In this document: positions 28,799 through 37,920 of the stretch, piece by piece
How the letters are laid out: every line of letters begins with the position of its first letter
How positions within the stretch are numbered: the first letter of the stretch is position 1
Source: Calditrichota bacterium
GTDB taxonomy: Bacteria > Calditrichota > Calditrichia > RBG-13-44-9 > J042
Direction of reading: 5' to 3'
Assembly: GCA_013150955.1 (NCBI GenBank)
Contig: JAADJD010000038.1
Location: forward strand, 62,001 to 126,000
Length of the DNA stretch: 64,000 nucleotides
Notes under the pieces: model-generated
Database searches by the model: none
What the model was told of the DNA's origin: nothing
Seen by the model: only the letters and a program-made list of their open reading frames with translations
Made by a program: the position numbers and the translations under genes

Positions 28799-28966
28799 AT
28801 ACCAGATTATGCATTCGCCTACGAATGACACGAATGAACACAAATAAAAATATATAAAATGCACTTGATTCTATCTGGATGAAAATGTTTTCCTGGATAT
28901 TCGCTATTTTGTTGATTTTTTTCGAATTCATTCGCGGGATTCGTGGTTTAACGCTTTATTTGGGTT
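28799..28966 (-). repeat. Dispersed ~165-bp repeat, copy 6 (orientation B)
   Basis: Complete copy from ATACCAGATTATGCATTCGC to GTGGTTTAACGCTTTATTTG then GGTT. Its end forms part of the TAA stop (28965-28967) of the patatin-like gene. Confidence 0.8.
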
Positions 28967-31652
28967 AAAAATCAAATCCAATGGTAAAATACACCATGGT
29001 GCGGTGATTGACCAGGCGGGAAACGGTAAACTGGATGGGGCCCAGCAGGGTATTCACCGCCAGCGTACTGCTGATCGAATGCAGGAAGTCCGAGCGACGA
29101 ATACGATCGTCCGGTCGTTCCCAGCTCCCACCCACCGCGTATTTAAAAAACAAAAAGGTTTCAGGCAATCGGAATGGAAAACGATACCGCAACTCAATGC
29201 CGGTTAACAGAAACTGCCGACCCAATTTTTCCCGTTCGTACAATCCTGGAAACAGAAATTGCCCTCCAAAACCAAAGTACTCCGTAAAGGGTACGGTTAC
29301 GTCACCACTGCCGGCAAAAACAAATGGATGGTAATTAAAATGCTTTGAAATGGGGTAATACCCTTCCAGTCCCAGAAAAATTCGGGTGTACGATGTACTG
29401 GACAATAACAGGCGGCTGCTACCCGATTCCCAGAACCAGCGATTGTAAATGCCACTGTTGGGAAAGGGCAACCGATCCCGTTTGTCCACCACCGAACGAA
29501 TGACCAGCGACCGAAGATGCAACGTCCGGGAGTGGCGAAATTCCGGGATGGCAGAGAGCGTGGAGACACCCTCCATCCGAAGTTCTGCCGAAATCAATCC
29601 CAGTCGCTGAATCTGCTGGCCAATGGAGAAATTTATCCCCCGGCGGATAATCTTGTACGTCCCCTGTAACTCAAAATCGCGAAAGTATTGATCGACCCGC
29701 TCGCGATAATACAAACGCAATCGAGACGTCAGCAGGGTGTTGAAGATGCGGATGGTGTACAGGGACAGTTCCGCCTCCCGCCGATATTCCCCAATGATGC
29801 CCATCAGGCTCATTTTAATGGACTGACCGAACAGATTGTCCTCCAGGAACTCCAGAAAGGCATCGCTTTTTCGTTCCAGGGAGGCATGCGCCCCCAGACG
29901 CATCAACAGGTAATGTTTTTCCTTCACCTTGATGATCAAAACATTACCGCCATCGTCCTTTTCCACATTCACCGACACGCGGTCGAACAGCCCCGTGCTG
30001 TAAATATTTTGTATCCCCTGTACGGCCGCATCGCCTTTGAATACGTCACCCGCCTTTAAGGGAAATTCCCGCAAAATGATTGACCGGCGGGTTCGACGGT
30101 TGCCAATGATTTCAATTCGCGAAATCGTTCCCGGATTGAACCGGACGACCAGTTCCTTCCGTTCTGGTAAATATTGAATTCCCTCGATTGAAAACAGGGT
30201 GTAGCCTTCTTCAATCAGGGTATTGCGAATGTCCTCCACCGCCTCCAAAAAGCGCTGAATATTAAACGGGCGCTGCAACGCGGTCTGGATCACACGTTGC
30301 CTCAGGGAATCGGGAATCTCCTGTCCATCCATCAGCTGCACCTGTTGCACCCGTGGAAACAACGTTCCTTGAAACACAAACATGCGTTCCCCGGGCGTCC
30401 CTTTTACACACACCCGTACGTCCTGGAAAAGGCCCGTCTGATCCAGCAATCGGAGATCTGACAACACATCCAGCCGGTAAATGTGATCGCCTTCCCGGGT
30501 ACGAAATCTTTTTTGTAGGGTGCGGTGGATGGAATCGGGAATGCCTTCGAAGTGTACCCGGGCAGCCAGGCCAAGATATCGATTCTCCCCCCAGAGATTT
30601 TTCCGCCGCTGGCGCAGGTTCCGGCGAATGGCATCCAGCTTATCCATAGCCGCCTGGTAGCCCTTCTGGATAATGGAATCAATATTAGAAAAATCGCCAC
30701 TTTTCTGATTGCCCAGATCCGGTACAATCAGCACATCCGCTTCCTGCCGACGCTCTTCGGTGGGGCCAGACATCATGATAGTGGTCACCTGATCGGCAAT
30801 TTCCCAGGGCGCCCGAATCTCGTGCCGTTCCCGCAATGGTGAGGTGGCATCCACGGCAATGATAAATTCCGCTCCCAGATCCCGCGCCACATCCACCGGC
30901 AGATTATCGGTGATACCACCATCCACCAGCAGCATATCGGCCCATTCCACCGGGGCAAAAAGCAGCGGCACCGCCATGCTGGCATTCATGGCCTCTGCCA
31001 GATCCCCGCTGTTCAAAACCACCCGGCGGCCCGATAGCAAATCGGTGGCCACCGCACGAAAGGGGATCTTTAAATTATCAAAATTGTTCGCCGCCTGAAA
31101 ATTGGCCTTCAATAATCGCGAATAGAGAATTTGCAGCACCTTCTGTCCCTGGGAGATCGATGTGGGGATGTAGGGAATGAAGCCATCGAAACGCAGCTGC
31201 ACCACGTGGCGCCGGGGAATATTTTTCTGAGAAACAAACAGGTTGGTTCGATAGGTCTCATCGGTAAACAAATTTTCCCAGTCGATGTTGTGAACAATTT
31301 GAATGATTTGATCGGCTGAATAGCCGGCAGCGTAAAATCCCCCAATGACACTGCCAATGCTGGTACCCACGATCAGATCTACCGGAATGCGGTGTTCTTC
31401 CAGCGCTTTGAGTACCCCAATGTGGGCCAACCCTCGCGCACCGCCTCCGCTCAACACCAATCCCACTTTAATTGATTTGACCGGTCGATAATTTAATCCT
31501 TCGATGTTTACCCGGGGTGCTGTTTCCCGTTGCAGGGTAATGATGGACTCACAGGATTGCGCCGTCAGGTAGCTAAGAACTGCCGCCCCCAGAATACTCA
31601 GAAGTCCCCAGACAAAGCCGCTTCGAATTCCCTGTAACCACAAAATTTTCAT
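28965..31652 (-). CDS. Patatin-like phospholipase fused to POTRA/Omp85-type outer-membrane barrel
   Basis: This 895-residue protein starts with a signal-like hydrophobic segment (FVWGLLSILGAAVLSYL) and then a patatin domain: oxyanion loop GGGARG (69-74), nucleophile S98 in GTSIGS and catalytic D244 in VDGG. About 390-600 hold POTRA-like repeats (ISRIEIIGNRRTRRSIILRE), and the rest is a bacterial surface antigen beta-barrel ending in YFTIGFDF, with a C-terminal Phe. This is the layout of PlpD-like type Vd proteins: a lipase linked to its own outer-membrane pore. It may hydrolyse phospholipids at the surface or help membrane homeostasis. ATG 31652 was chosen because a longer frame adds 30 residues without a signal peptide. 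Repeats flank both sides of the gene. Confidence 0.92.
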   Translation of the reverse strand: MKILWLQGIRSGFVWGLLSILGAAVLSYLTAQSCESIITLQRETAPRVNIEGLNYRPVKSIKVGLVLSGGGARGLAHIGVLKALEEHRIPVDLIVGTSIGSVIGGFYAAGYSADQIIQIVHNIDWENLFTDETYRTNLFVSQKNIPRRHVVQLRFDGFIPYIPTSISQGQKVLQILYSRLLKANFQAANNFDNLKIPFRAVATDLLSGRRVVLNSGDLAEAMNASMAVPLLFAPVEWADMLLVDGGITDNLPVDVARDLGAEFIIAVDATSPLRERHEIRAPWEIADQVTTIMMSGPTEERRQEADVLIVPDLGNQKSGDFSNIDSIIQKGYQAAMDKLDAIRRNLRQRRKNLWGENRYLGLAARVHFEGIPDSIHRTLQKRFRTREGDHIYRLDVLSDLRLLDQTGLFQDVRVCVKGTPGERMFVFQGTLFPRVQQVQLMDGQEIPDSLRQRVIQTALQRPFNIQRFLEAVEDIRNTLIEEGYTLFSIEGIQYLPERKELVVRFNPGTISRIEIIGNRRTRRSIILREFPLKAGDVFKGDAAVQGIQNIYSTGLFDRVSVNVEKDDGGNVLIIKVKEKHYLLMRLGAHASLERKSDAFLEFLEDNLFGQSIKMSLMGIIGEYRREAELSLYTIRIFNTLLTSRLRLYYRERVDQYFRDFELQGTYKIIRRGINFSIGQQIQRLGLISAELRMEGVSTLSAIPEFRHSRTLHLRSLVIRSVVDKRDRLPFPNSGIYNRWFWESGSSRLLLSSTSYTRIFLGLEGYYPISKHFNYHPFVFAGSGDVTVPFTEYFGFGGQFLFPGLYEREKLGRQFLLTGIELRYRFPFRLPETFLFFKYAVGGSWERPDDRIRRSDFLHSISSTLAVNTLLGPIQFTVSRLVNHRTMVYFTIGFDF

Positions 31653-31823
31653 GCGCCTATTTTGCGAAAAATCTCTTCCTAAAGCAACTGCATTCGACTT
31701 TCTCCCTGGAACGGAATGGGGCCGGATTCCGGGGACAGCCATCCCTCTTCAGGATAACAGGAGAAACCGGTCGAGATTGACAGATTACTCATCCACCTTC
31801 ACAATAAATCCAAATTCTGTTTT

Positions 31824-31991
31824 AACCCAGATTTTATGGTCACCTACGAATGACACGAATTCACACAAATAAACCAATAAAATACATTGGATTATATCTG
31901 GATGAAAATGGGTTCCGGGATAGGGCAATAATTATGTTGATATTTTTTGGATGGATGCGCGGGCTTTGTGGTTTCATGCATTATCCGGGTT
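31824..31991 (-). repeat. Dispersed repeat, degenerate copy 7 (orientation B)
   Basis: It runs from AACCCAGATTTTATGGTCAC to GTGGTTTCATGCATTATCCG then GGTT. The middle is more eroded than in other copies. Confidence 0.7.
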
Positions 31992-32055
31992 TAAGGCTGG
32001 CCAGGATTTTTCAACGAGTCGGCGGGAAAAGGTGAATGGGGAGAAAAAACCCTTT

Positions 32056-32181
32056 ATCCCAGATTATGCAATAGCCTACGAATGACACGAATAAATACGA
32101 ACAAAAATAATAAAATGCATTTGATTCTATCTGGATGAAAATGTTTCCAGGATATATTCGCTATTTTGTTGATTTATTTTG
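32056..32181 (-). repeat. Dispersed repeat, right-truncated copy 8 (orientation B)
   Basis: It starts ATCCCAGATTATGCAATAGC and continues to ATTTTGTTGATTTATTTTG, where it is interrupted by the left end of the next copy. Confidence 0.7.
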
Positions 32182-32350
32182 AACCCAAATTACGCTTTAG
32201 ACCACGAATTGCACGAATTAACACAAATAAAAACAATAAAATCCATTGATTTAGATCTGGATGAAAATTCGCTTAGAGGTTTATTCGTGATTTTATTGAT
32301 ATTTTTTGTGTTCATTCGCGTGATTCGCGGTTTAACGCATTGTTTGTGTT
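32182..32350 (-). repeat. Dispersed ~165-bp repeat, copy 9 (orientation B)
   Basis: Complete copy from AACCCAAATTACGCTTTAGA to CGCGGTTTAACGCATTGTTT then GTGTT. Its last T is the first base of the TAA stop (32350-32352) of the DUF4175-type gene. Confidence 0.8.
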
Positions 32351-35300
32351 TATCGCGGTTGTGCTTTTTGTCGCACCAGTGCTTCGTAATATTGGCGAAT
32401 CAGTTGCTGATATTCCCAGGAATAACCTTCTTCCAGCGATCTGAGCATTTCCTTGCGCAGCAGATCCTCTCTGTATATCTGCTCTTTTTGCAACTCCGGT
32501 GGCGATTTGACCAGCGGAGCTTTTTCCCATTCCGCCTTTCGCTTCCTGGAATATTCTTTTTCGCGGATGGATTTCTGGGCATCCAGCAGCCGGGACAGGA
32601 TCCGTTCCTGCCGTTCAATCACCTTCCGATCCAATTTTTTCCGCCGCAATTCCTTAACCACCTCCTCCATTTCCTGAGCCAGATTGTCCAGCCGGCCCAG
32701 CACATCCCCGCGATGTTGGCCGGACGTTTCCATCAATCTTTCCAGGGAACGGCGAATCATTTCCTGTTGAGCGGCCAATCGCGCCAGCGCTTCATCGCTC
32801 AACTGCAACCGCCCGCTCTGCATTTGCTGAAACAGGCTCATGGTCTGCTGGTTCAATTGCCCCTGTTGCCCGGCCATCTGTTGTAATTGTTTTAAAAATT
32901 CCTCGAAACCCGATGCGGAACTGGCCTGAGCCAGTTGCTGCATGGCGCTGCGCATGGATAAAATGGCCTGATTTAAATTGGCCATCACTTCCTTCTGGGC
33001 ATGGGCGGCAGAACGGGGATTCCGCTCTTCCAGTCGCCGCAGGGATTGCCCGATGTTCAGCATCATGTTGCGCAGGATGCTGTTAAGCTGGGGAGACAGG
33101 AAAAAGGTCTTATTTCCGATCTGGATCAATTGCTCAATCATATGGCGAACATTCTCGCGAATCTGTGACTGACGACGGGCAATGTCGGTAATTCGTGGCG
33201 AGGCCATGTCGATTTTGCGGGACTGCTGCATGAGTTTTTCCTGACGGAAGGACGTTTGCAACATTTCCTCGGTAACCTTGCGCATGGCCTGCAGCAGCTG
33301 TTCCTTCTGTTCGGTCACCATTTGCTCGCGGGTCTGTTGCATCATACTCTGAAGGGTTTCCAGACGCGATTGAATTTGCTGCCCCGTTTGTCCCGCCTGG
33401 TGCTGTTGCCCCGCTTGAATTTGCTGCCTCATGCTATCCATCCGCGCACCCACACGCTGCTCCCGCAAAAACTGCTGCGCTTTCTCCAGCTCCCGGGACA
33501 CCGAGGCCATTTCCTGCTGAAACGTTTGTTTGGTTTTCTCCAGCTTTTGCTCCAGAAAATCCAGCTCCTTGCGCAAACTCCCTTCCTGGTTGGCCAGCTG
33601 TTGCCGTTCCTGTGGCGACAATGACTTTTCCGACAATTTGCGATTAATCTCCTTTTGTTTTTCCCGGAGCTTCTCGGCCAGATTCACCAGCTCATCCATC
33701 ATGCGTTCCATCTGCACCTGCTTAAACAATTCATAGGTGCGCTCCACCCGGCGCTCGAACTCTTCCAGTGAAAACTGGAAATTCTCCAGCGCTTTTTTGA
33801 TCTTTCGGGGATCCATCTTCTCCAGGGCTTCCTGAAGCTTTTCCATGGCCTTTTGCAGCTCCGGAGTGGCCAATTCCTGGAACATCTTCTGCAATTCGAA
33901 GAATTTTTCCAGGGTTTCGGGACTTAGCAGCTGCTGTTCATCCAGCTGGCGAACCGTTTCTTCAATCTTCTTTTGAATTTCATCCAGTTTCTTCTGCAGC
34001 TGGCGATGTTGTTCCAGTTTTTCCTCCAGTGCCTTCCGCTGTTCCCAGGTCAATTCTTTCTGCCGCTTAATTTCACGCGCGATTTCTTCCAGCTTCTTCT
34101 TCAACTCCCGCTGCTCTTCCACCACTTCCCGGGTCTCTTCCAATCGATCGGTCAAAGCCGTTTCGCTTTCTTCCAGGATATCGATCAGCGATGGCAGTCG
34201 AATCACAAACGTTCGCGATTTCCCCACGCCCGGCCCGGAAACGGTATTATTGTCCCACACCTCAGCGAAATATTCGATGTAATCATCCGGCACCAGGTAA
34301 AAATTGGTGAGATCCCAGTGGAACTGGCTCAGCGCCTGTTGATCACTGATGGGCTGAAACGGCACCTCCAGTGAAAATTGACTGGTGTCCCCCGTGGAAC
34401 CCGCCCGGATGACCTGCCCCTTTATCCACAGCTTCTGAAAGCCAAAGTCGTCCTGCAACTTTATCCGAACCGGCACCACCAGTTCGTCACCCAGATCCAC
34501 ATCCTGACCGGGCTGAAGGATTTCCACCGTGGGTGGTTCATCCGGCAGCGCAAAGACGGCATGCTGCACCGGCTGGTAGTTGGGAATGCTGTCCACATCC
34601 ACCACGCGGATCTGATACTGATCGTTCCGCCAGATGGAGAAATGGCCTTTGGCCCGGTTGCCCAGCGGCGTTAAATCCACCCGCGTGGAATCCTGAAAAA
34701 GCAAATAGGCCTCCCGCAGGGGTTTGTTGGCCTCGATTTCTACTTCCACCCGCGTACCGATCAAGGCGTAAATTTCCCCATTGTTGGCCTCCAGCAATTC
34801 CGGGGACTGCCCGGTGTAGGCCGGGGGAATTAACTTAATTTGCAGGTTGCGGATAAAGGGTCGCTCCCGCACTTCCACAATGCCCACCTCACTGCGGGCC
34901 ACCCGCCCCTTAAAAGGCGCTACTTCCAGGCTCCCCTCGAACCAATAGCGAAAATCTTCCATGACATGGGGAATTTCGTAGCGGAAGGTACTACCGGTGT
35001 GCCCGGATAACTCCATGCGTTCCTGCACGGTCGCTTCCCCATTGGGAGCGGTCATTTCGGTGACAAACCAGAGGCGATCCGGTACCGTCCCCTCGATGCG
35101 CCCTTCCAGCACCACCGGATCGTTCTTCAACACCTGGATGTCTCCTGTCAGATTGATTAACCGAAACGGGAGAGCCGGTTCGAAGGATTCGCCAGGGAAA
35201 ATGACCCGTAAAAAAGCAGTTTGAATGCTTCCAGGAAAAAGAAAGAGCAGCACCAGAAACAGCAGGCCTGAAAGCAGGATTTTCCGCACATCCCGCGTCA

Positions 35301-35769
35301 ATGCGCCAAACCGAATGCCATCCGAAAATGCCGCGTCTCGAAACCGTCGATACAATTGCTGCAAGGACGCCAGACGGATAACCGGATCGGTGTCCGATGC
35401 CCGGCCTTCGTAGATCTGGAGAAAGTCAATTAACGCATCCTGAATATCCGGCCGGTGTTTACCCACCTCGCGGGCCGTTCGAATGATTTCTTCATGTTCG
35501 GGAAATAAACAGAGTTTCAATGGCGAGAACAGCCGCCAGAAAAAGTACACCAGCGCAAAGCCAATCCCCAGTCCCCAGAAACCCCAGCGGATCGCAGAAG
35601 GCAGGTCAAAAAGGAGCTCGATAAAGATGAATCCCAGAAAGGCCAGCAAAACATACAGCGCTCCCGTTAAGAAGCGCTGAAGAAACATAAAAAGGTACTT
35701 TTTCCGCGTGGTGACGAAAAGTTTATGATAGGTTTCCTGATAAATCCGATCGATCCGGTCATTCTGCAT
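32350..35769 (-). CDS. DUF4175-type large membrane protein with long coiled coil
   Basis: This 1139-residue protein has transmembrane segments near the N-terminus (about 26-48 and 57-75) and again near 163-180. Beta-rich periplasmic domains (about 200-540) include the repeated Ig-like phrase FRLINLTGDIQVLKND. A very long Glu/Gln/Lys/Arg-rich coiled coil (about 560-1110) has heptads such as LDEIQKKIEETVRQLDEQQ. This matches the DUF4175 family, which is usually linked to MoxR-type ATPase or DUF4159 loci. No enzymatic motif is visible; an envelope-spanning scaffold is plausible. It follows DUF4159 by 21 bp and DUF456, forming one unit. Its stop codon touches the repeat. Confidence 0.8.
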   Translation of the reverse strand: MQNDRIDRIYQETYHKLFVTTRKKYLFMFLQRFLTGALYVLLAFLGFIFIELLFDLPSAIRWGFWGLGIGFALVYFFWRLFSPLKLCLFPEHEEIIRTAREVGKHRPDIQDALIDFLQIYEGRASDTDPVIRLASLQQLYRRFRDAAFSDGIRFGALTRDVRKILLSGLLFLVLLFLFPGSIQTAFLRVIFPGESFEPALPFRLINLTGDIQVLKNDPVVLEGRIEGTVPDRLWFVTEMTAPNGEATVQERMELSGHTGSTFRYEIPHVMEDFRYWFEGSLEVAPFKGRVARSEVGIVEVRERPFIRNLQIKLIPPAYTGQSPELLEANNGEIYALIGTRVEVEIEANKPLREAYLLFQDSTRVDLTPLGNRAKGHFSIWRNDQYQIRVVDVDSIPNYQPVQHAVFALPDEPPTVEILQPGQDVDLGDELVVPVRIKLQDDFGFQKLWIKGQVIRAGSTGDTSQFSLEVPFQPISDQQALSQFHWDLTNFYLVPDDYIEYFAEVWDNNTVSGPGVGKSRTFVIRLPSLIDILEESETALTDRLEETREVVEEQRELKKKLEEIAREIKRQKELTWEQRKALEEKLEQHRQLQKKLDEIQKKIEETVRQLDEQQLLSPETLEKFFELQKMFQELATPELQKAMEKLQEALEKMDPRKIKKALENFQFSLEEFERRVERTYELFKQVQMERMMDELVNLAEKLREKQKEINRKLSEKSLSPQERQQLANQEGSLRKELDFLEQKLEKTKQTFQQEMASVSRELEKAQQFLREQRVGARMDSMRQQIQAGQQHQAGQTGQQIQSRLETLQSMMQQTREQMVTEQKEQLLQAMRKVTEEMLQTSFRQEKLMQQSRKIDMASPRITDIARRQSQIRENVRHMIEQLIQIGNKTFFLSPQLNSILRNMMLNIGQSLRRLEERNPRSAAHAQKEVMANLNQAILSMRSAMQQLAQASSASGFEEFLKQLQQMAGQQGQLNQQTMSLFQQMQSGRLQLSDEALARLAAQQEMIRRSLERLMETSGQHRGDVLGRLDNLAQEMEEVVKELRRKKLDRKVIERQERILSRLLDAQKSIREKEYSRKRKAEWEKAPLVKSPPELQKEQIYREDLLRKEMLRSLEEGYSWEYQQLIRQYYEALVRQKAQPR

Positions 35770-35790
35770 AACATCGGTACCTGTCGTAGA

Positions 35791-36453
35791 TTAATATAAT
35801 AATGCGTAAAGGATGATGTTCGTTCCCATTTTCAGAGCCTGGCGACGAATTTCCGGGGGATCCCCGTGAATATCGGGATCTTCGCATCCATCGCTGATGT
35901 CCGTATTAAAACTGTAAAATGCGACCATGCGGCCTTCGTAAAACAGGCCGTAGCCATGCGGTGGCCCACCCGCATGTTTGTGAACCTTGGGCAGTCCATT
36001 AGGAAAATTGAAATACACATGATAAATTGGATGCGAAAACGGCAGTTCCACCCACTCGGCTTCCGGGAACACTTTTTTCATCTCCCGACGAAAATAAGGA
36101 TCCATTCCATAATCATCGTCCGCCCATAAAAATCCGCCCCCAATCAAGTACTGGCGCAACCGCTGCACTTCCTCATCGGTAAAGCGAATGTTTCCATGGC
36201 CGGCAATATACGCAATGGGATATTTAAAAAAATTCTCATCGGTGATCTTCATGGAAACTTCCCGTTCAGCGGTGACCACATTGGTCTGTTCCCGCATGAA
36301 TCGGAACAAATTCACAAACGTGGTGCGATTGCCGTACCAATCTCCACCCCCGCCATACTGAATACGCACCACGGTCACCGGCATTTGCGCCGACGTCTGC
36401 CCAATCAAACACAGCATAAATACAATGATGAATAATCGGAAGGCTGGCGTCAT
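35791..36453 (-). CDS. DUF4159 exported protein
   Basis: This 220-residue protein has a signal peptide (about 1-22, ending QTSAQ) and a DUF4159 domain. Its glutamine-amidotransferase-like fold is suggested by the AYIAGHG turn, FLWADDDYGMDPYFRREM and YEGRMVAFYSFNTD; the amidotransferase cysteine seems absent. Function is unknown; the family often neighbours DUF4175 or MoxR/VWA genes, as it does here (DUF4175 follows 21 bp downstream). It lies 10 bp after the DUF456 stop. Confidence 0.82.
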   Translation of the reverse strand: MTPAFRLFIIVFMLCLIGQTSAQMPVTVVRIQYGGGGDWYGNRTTFVNLFRFMREQTNVVTAEREVSMKITDENFFKYPIAYIAGHGNIRFTDEEVQRLRQYLIGGGFLWADDDYGMDPYFRREMKKVFPEAEWVELPFSHPIYHVYFNFPNGLPKVHKHAGGPPHGYGLFYEGRMVAFYSFNTDISDGCEDPDIHGDPPEIRRQALKMGTNIILYALLY

Positions 36454-36463
36454 GTTGGCCTGA

Positions 36464-36970
36464 TCATAAAAACAGTTTGTATCCCACGATCACGATCATG
36501 GTCAGGGTGCCGATGGCCTTCACGGTCAGTGGCCCCAACCGGCCGATTAATGCGCCCAGCATCACCTGCTTTGCTTGGCGCAAATTATTCTTCTTGATTA
36601 GCACCTCAAACACGATCGTCCCCACAATCAAACCAATCACCCCCCCGGTGATGGTACCCAGCACGGGAGAAGCAAACGCGCCGCTGATGGCACCCAATAG
36701 CCCACCGGCAATGGCACCAATGACCAGAATACGATTGGCGCTGTATCCTCTTTTCCCGAAGGCAATGACGATGTATTCCAGCAATTCGATAAGCAGGGCA
36801 ATCAAAATGAGGGAGATAATAAAGGAAAATTTATAGCGTTCAAAACGCGTTGCCAGACCATACCACAACGCATCGATGACAATAATAAAATTTCCCGGAA
36901 TGCTTAAAAATATCCCCACCAGACTGAATGCCAGAATTACCAAAAAAATAATTTCCAGTGTTCCAACCAT
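36464..36970 (-). CDS. DUF456 family membrane protein
   Basis: This 168-residue polytopic membrane protein has four or more hydrophobic segments. Glycine-rich stretches (GAIAGGLLGAISGAFASPVLG, here with the repeated G-x-x-x-G pattern, and GGVIGLIVGTIVFE) are typical of DUF456. It may oligomerise or conduct, but no function is established. ATG 36970 is preferred to the TTG at 36982. It is the first gene of the DUF456-DUF4159-DUF4175 unit, 123 bp after the STAS gene. Confidence 0.8.
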   Translation of the reverse strand: MVGTLEIIFLVILAFSLVGIFLSIPGNFIIVIDALWYGLATRFERYKFSFIISLILIALLIELLEYIVIAFGKRGYSANRILVIGAIAGGLLGAISGAFASPVLGTITGGVIGLIVGTIVFEVLIKKNNLRQAKQVMLGALIGRLGPLTVKAIGTLTMIVIVGYKLFL

Positions 36971-37093
36971 ACCACAACCCAAATTTTTTACAGAATGAAA
37001 TTTAGGTATAAACGGTGCTTTCAGGCAAACAAATTCTTTTGCACAGGGAAACGATGTAAGGGGAATCGGTGGTTTTGTTCAAATCCGGATGAT

Positions 37094-37894
37094 TTAAACG
37101 CTGGCTTCCTGCACATTTTGCAACGAATACCGGGATCGATGCCGCAGGGCAAAATTCTGCCGTTTTTGACGGGTATCCAGATTGAGCTTTTTTAGCAGAC
37201 TCCGCACCTTAAACCAACCGACTTTTTCATTTCCGAATTCCGGCGAGCGCAACCGCCGATTGATCCGAAACGCCCCGTAATCCGGATAATTGGATACAAT
37301 ATATTTGATTTTTTCTTCCAGGGGTAACCGCTTCAGGCTCACCGGTGCACTGCTGGTTTTGGGCTGAGTTTCGGAAGTTGTCAGCGGTTGTTCGCTTACG
37401 GGCCGGGTTGCCGTTGGTTGATCCACACTGACCGGGCGTTCCGGTTGGTGGGTGGTTTCACTGGCCTGGGCGACTTCCTCGGCCCTGGCCGCCTGAGCGC
37501 GCTCAAAAGCAGCCGCACTGGGCTCGCTGGCCGCCTCGGCCTGCTCAAATTTCATCACCGCACCTTCCACCGTATCGTAAACATCCAGAATGTGATGAAA
37601 TTCCAGCAATTCAAAAATTTCATAAACATCGGGGATCATCCCCACCAATTTTAAATCCCCGTTATTTTCCCGAATGGTCTTGATTTCGCTGATAAAAATA
37701 CCCCACCCCGCACTGCTGATATAGTCCACATTGCTCAGATCAATGATAATATTGTATCTCCCCTGCTTTAACAGACTATTCAGGGCACGCTCTACCTCCG
37801 AAGATGTCGTGGTGTCGATATATCCGCCCACCTTAATCACCGAAATCTGATTGCGACTCCCCGCCGTATGCGTGGAAACTTGGATGCCTTCCAT
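37094..37894 (-). CDS. STAS-domain anti-sigma-antagonist-like protein with C-terminal HTH-like module
   Basis: This protein of about 266 residues has an N-terminal STAS domain (about 1-112) with IIDLSNVDYISSAGWG. The Ser pair S60/S61 there corresponds to the phosphorylated Ser of SpoIIAA/RsbV. A low-complexity Ala/Glu/Pro/Gln/Thr linker (about 117-190) leads to a basic, helical domain (about 191-257). That domain aligns without gaps to the phosphatase encoded just upstream (198-251 here against 738-791 there, 16/54 identical) and resembles transposase-type HTH domains. The presumed cycle is that the kinase domain of the partner phosphorylates STAS and the SpoIIE domain removes the phosphate. 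ATG 37894 follows GGAGGG; ATG 37906 and TTG 37909 are alternatives. Confidence 0.82.
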   Translation of the reverse strand: MEGIQVSTHTAGSRNQISVIKVGGYIDTTTSSEVERALNSLLKQGRYNIIIDLSNVDYISSAGWGIFISEIKTIRENNGDLKLVGMIPDVYEIFELLEFHHILDVYDTVEGAVMKFEQAEAASEPSAAAFERAQAARAEEVAQASETTHQPERPVSVDQPTATRPVSEQPLTTSETQPKTSSAPVSLKRLPLEEKIKYIVSNYPDYGAFRINRRLRSPEFGNEKVGWFKVRSLLKKLNLDTRQKRQNFALRHRSRYSLQNVQEASV

Positions 37895-37920
37895 CAAACC
37901 CTCCATCAATTAATAAAAGG

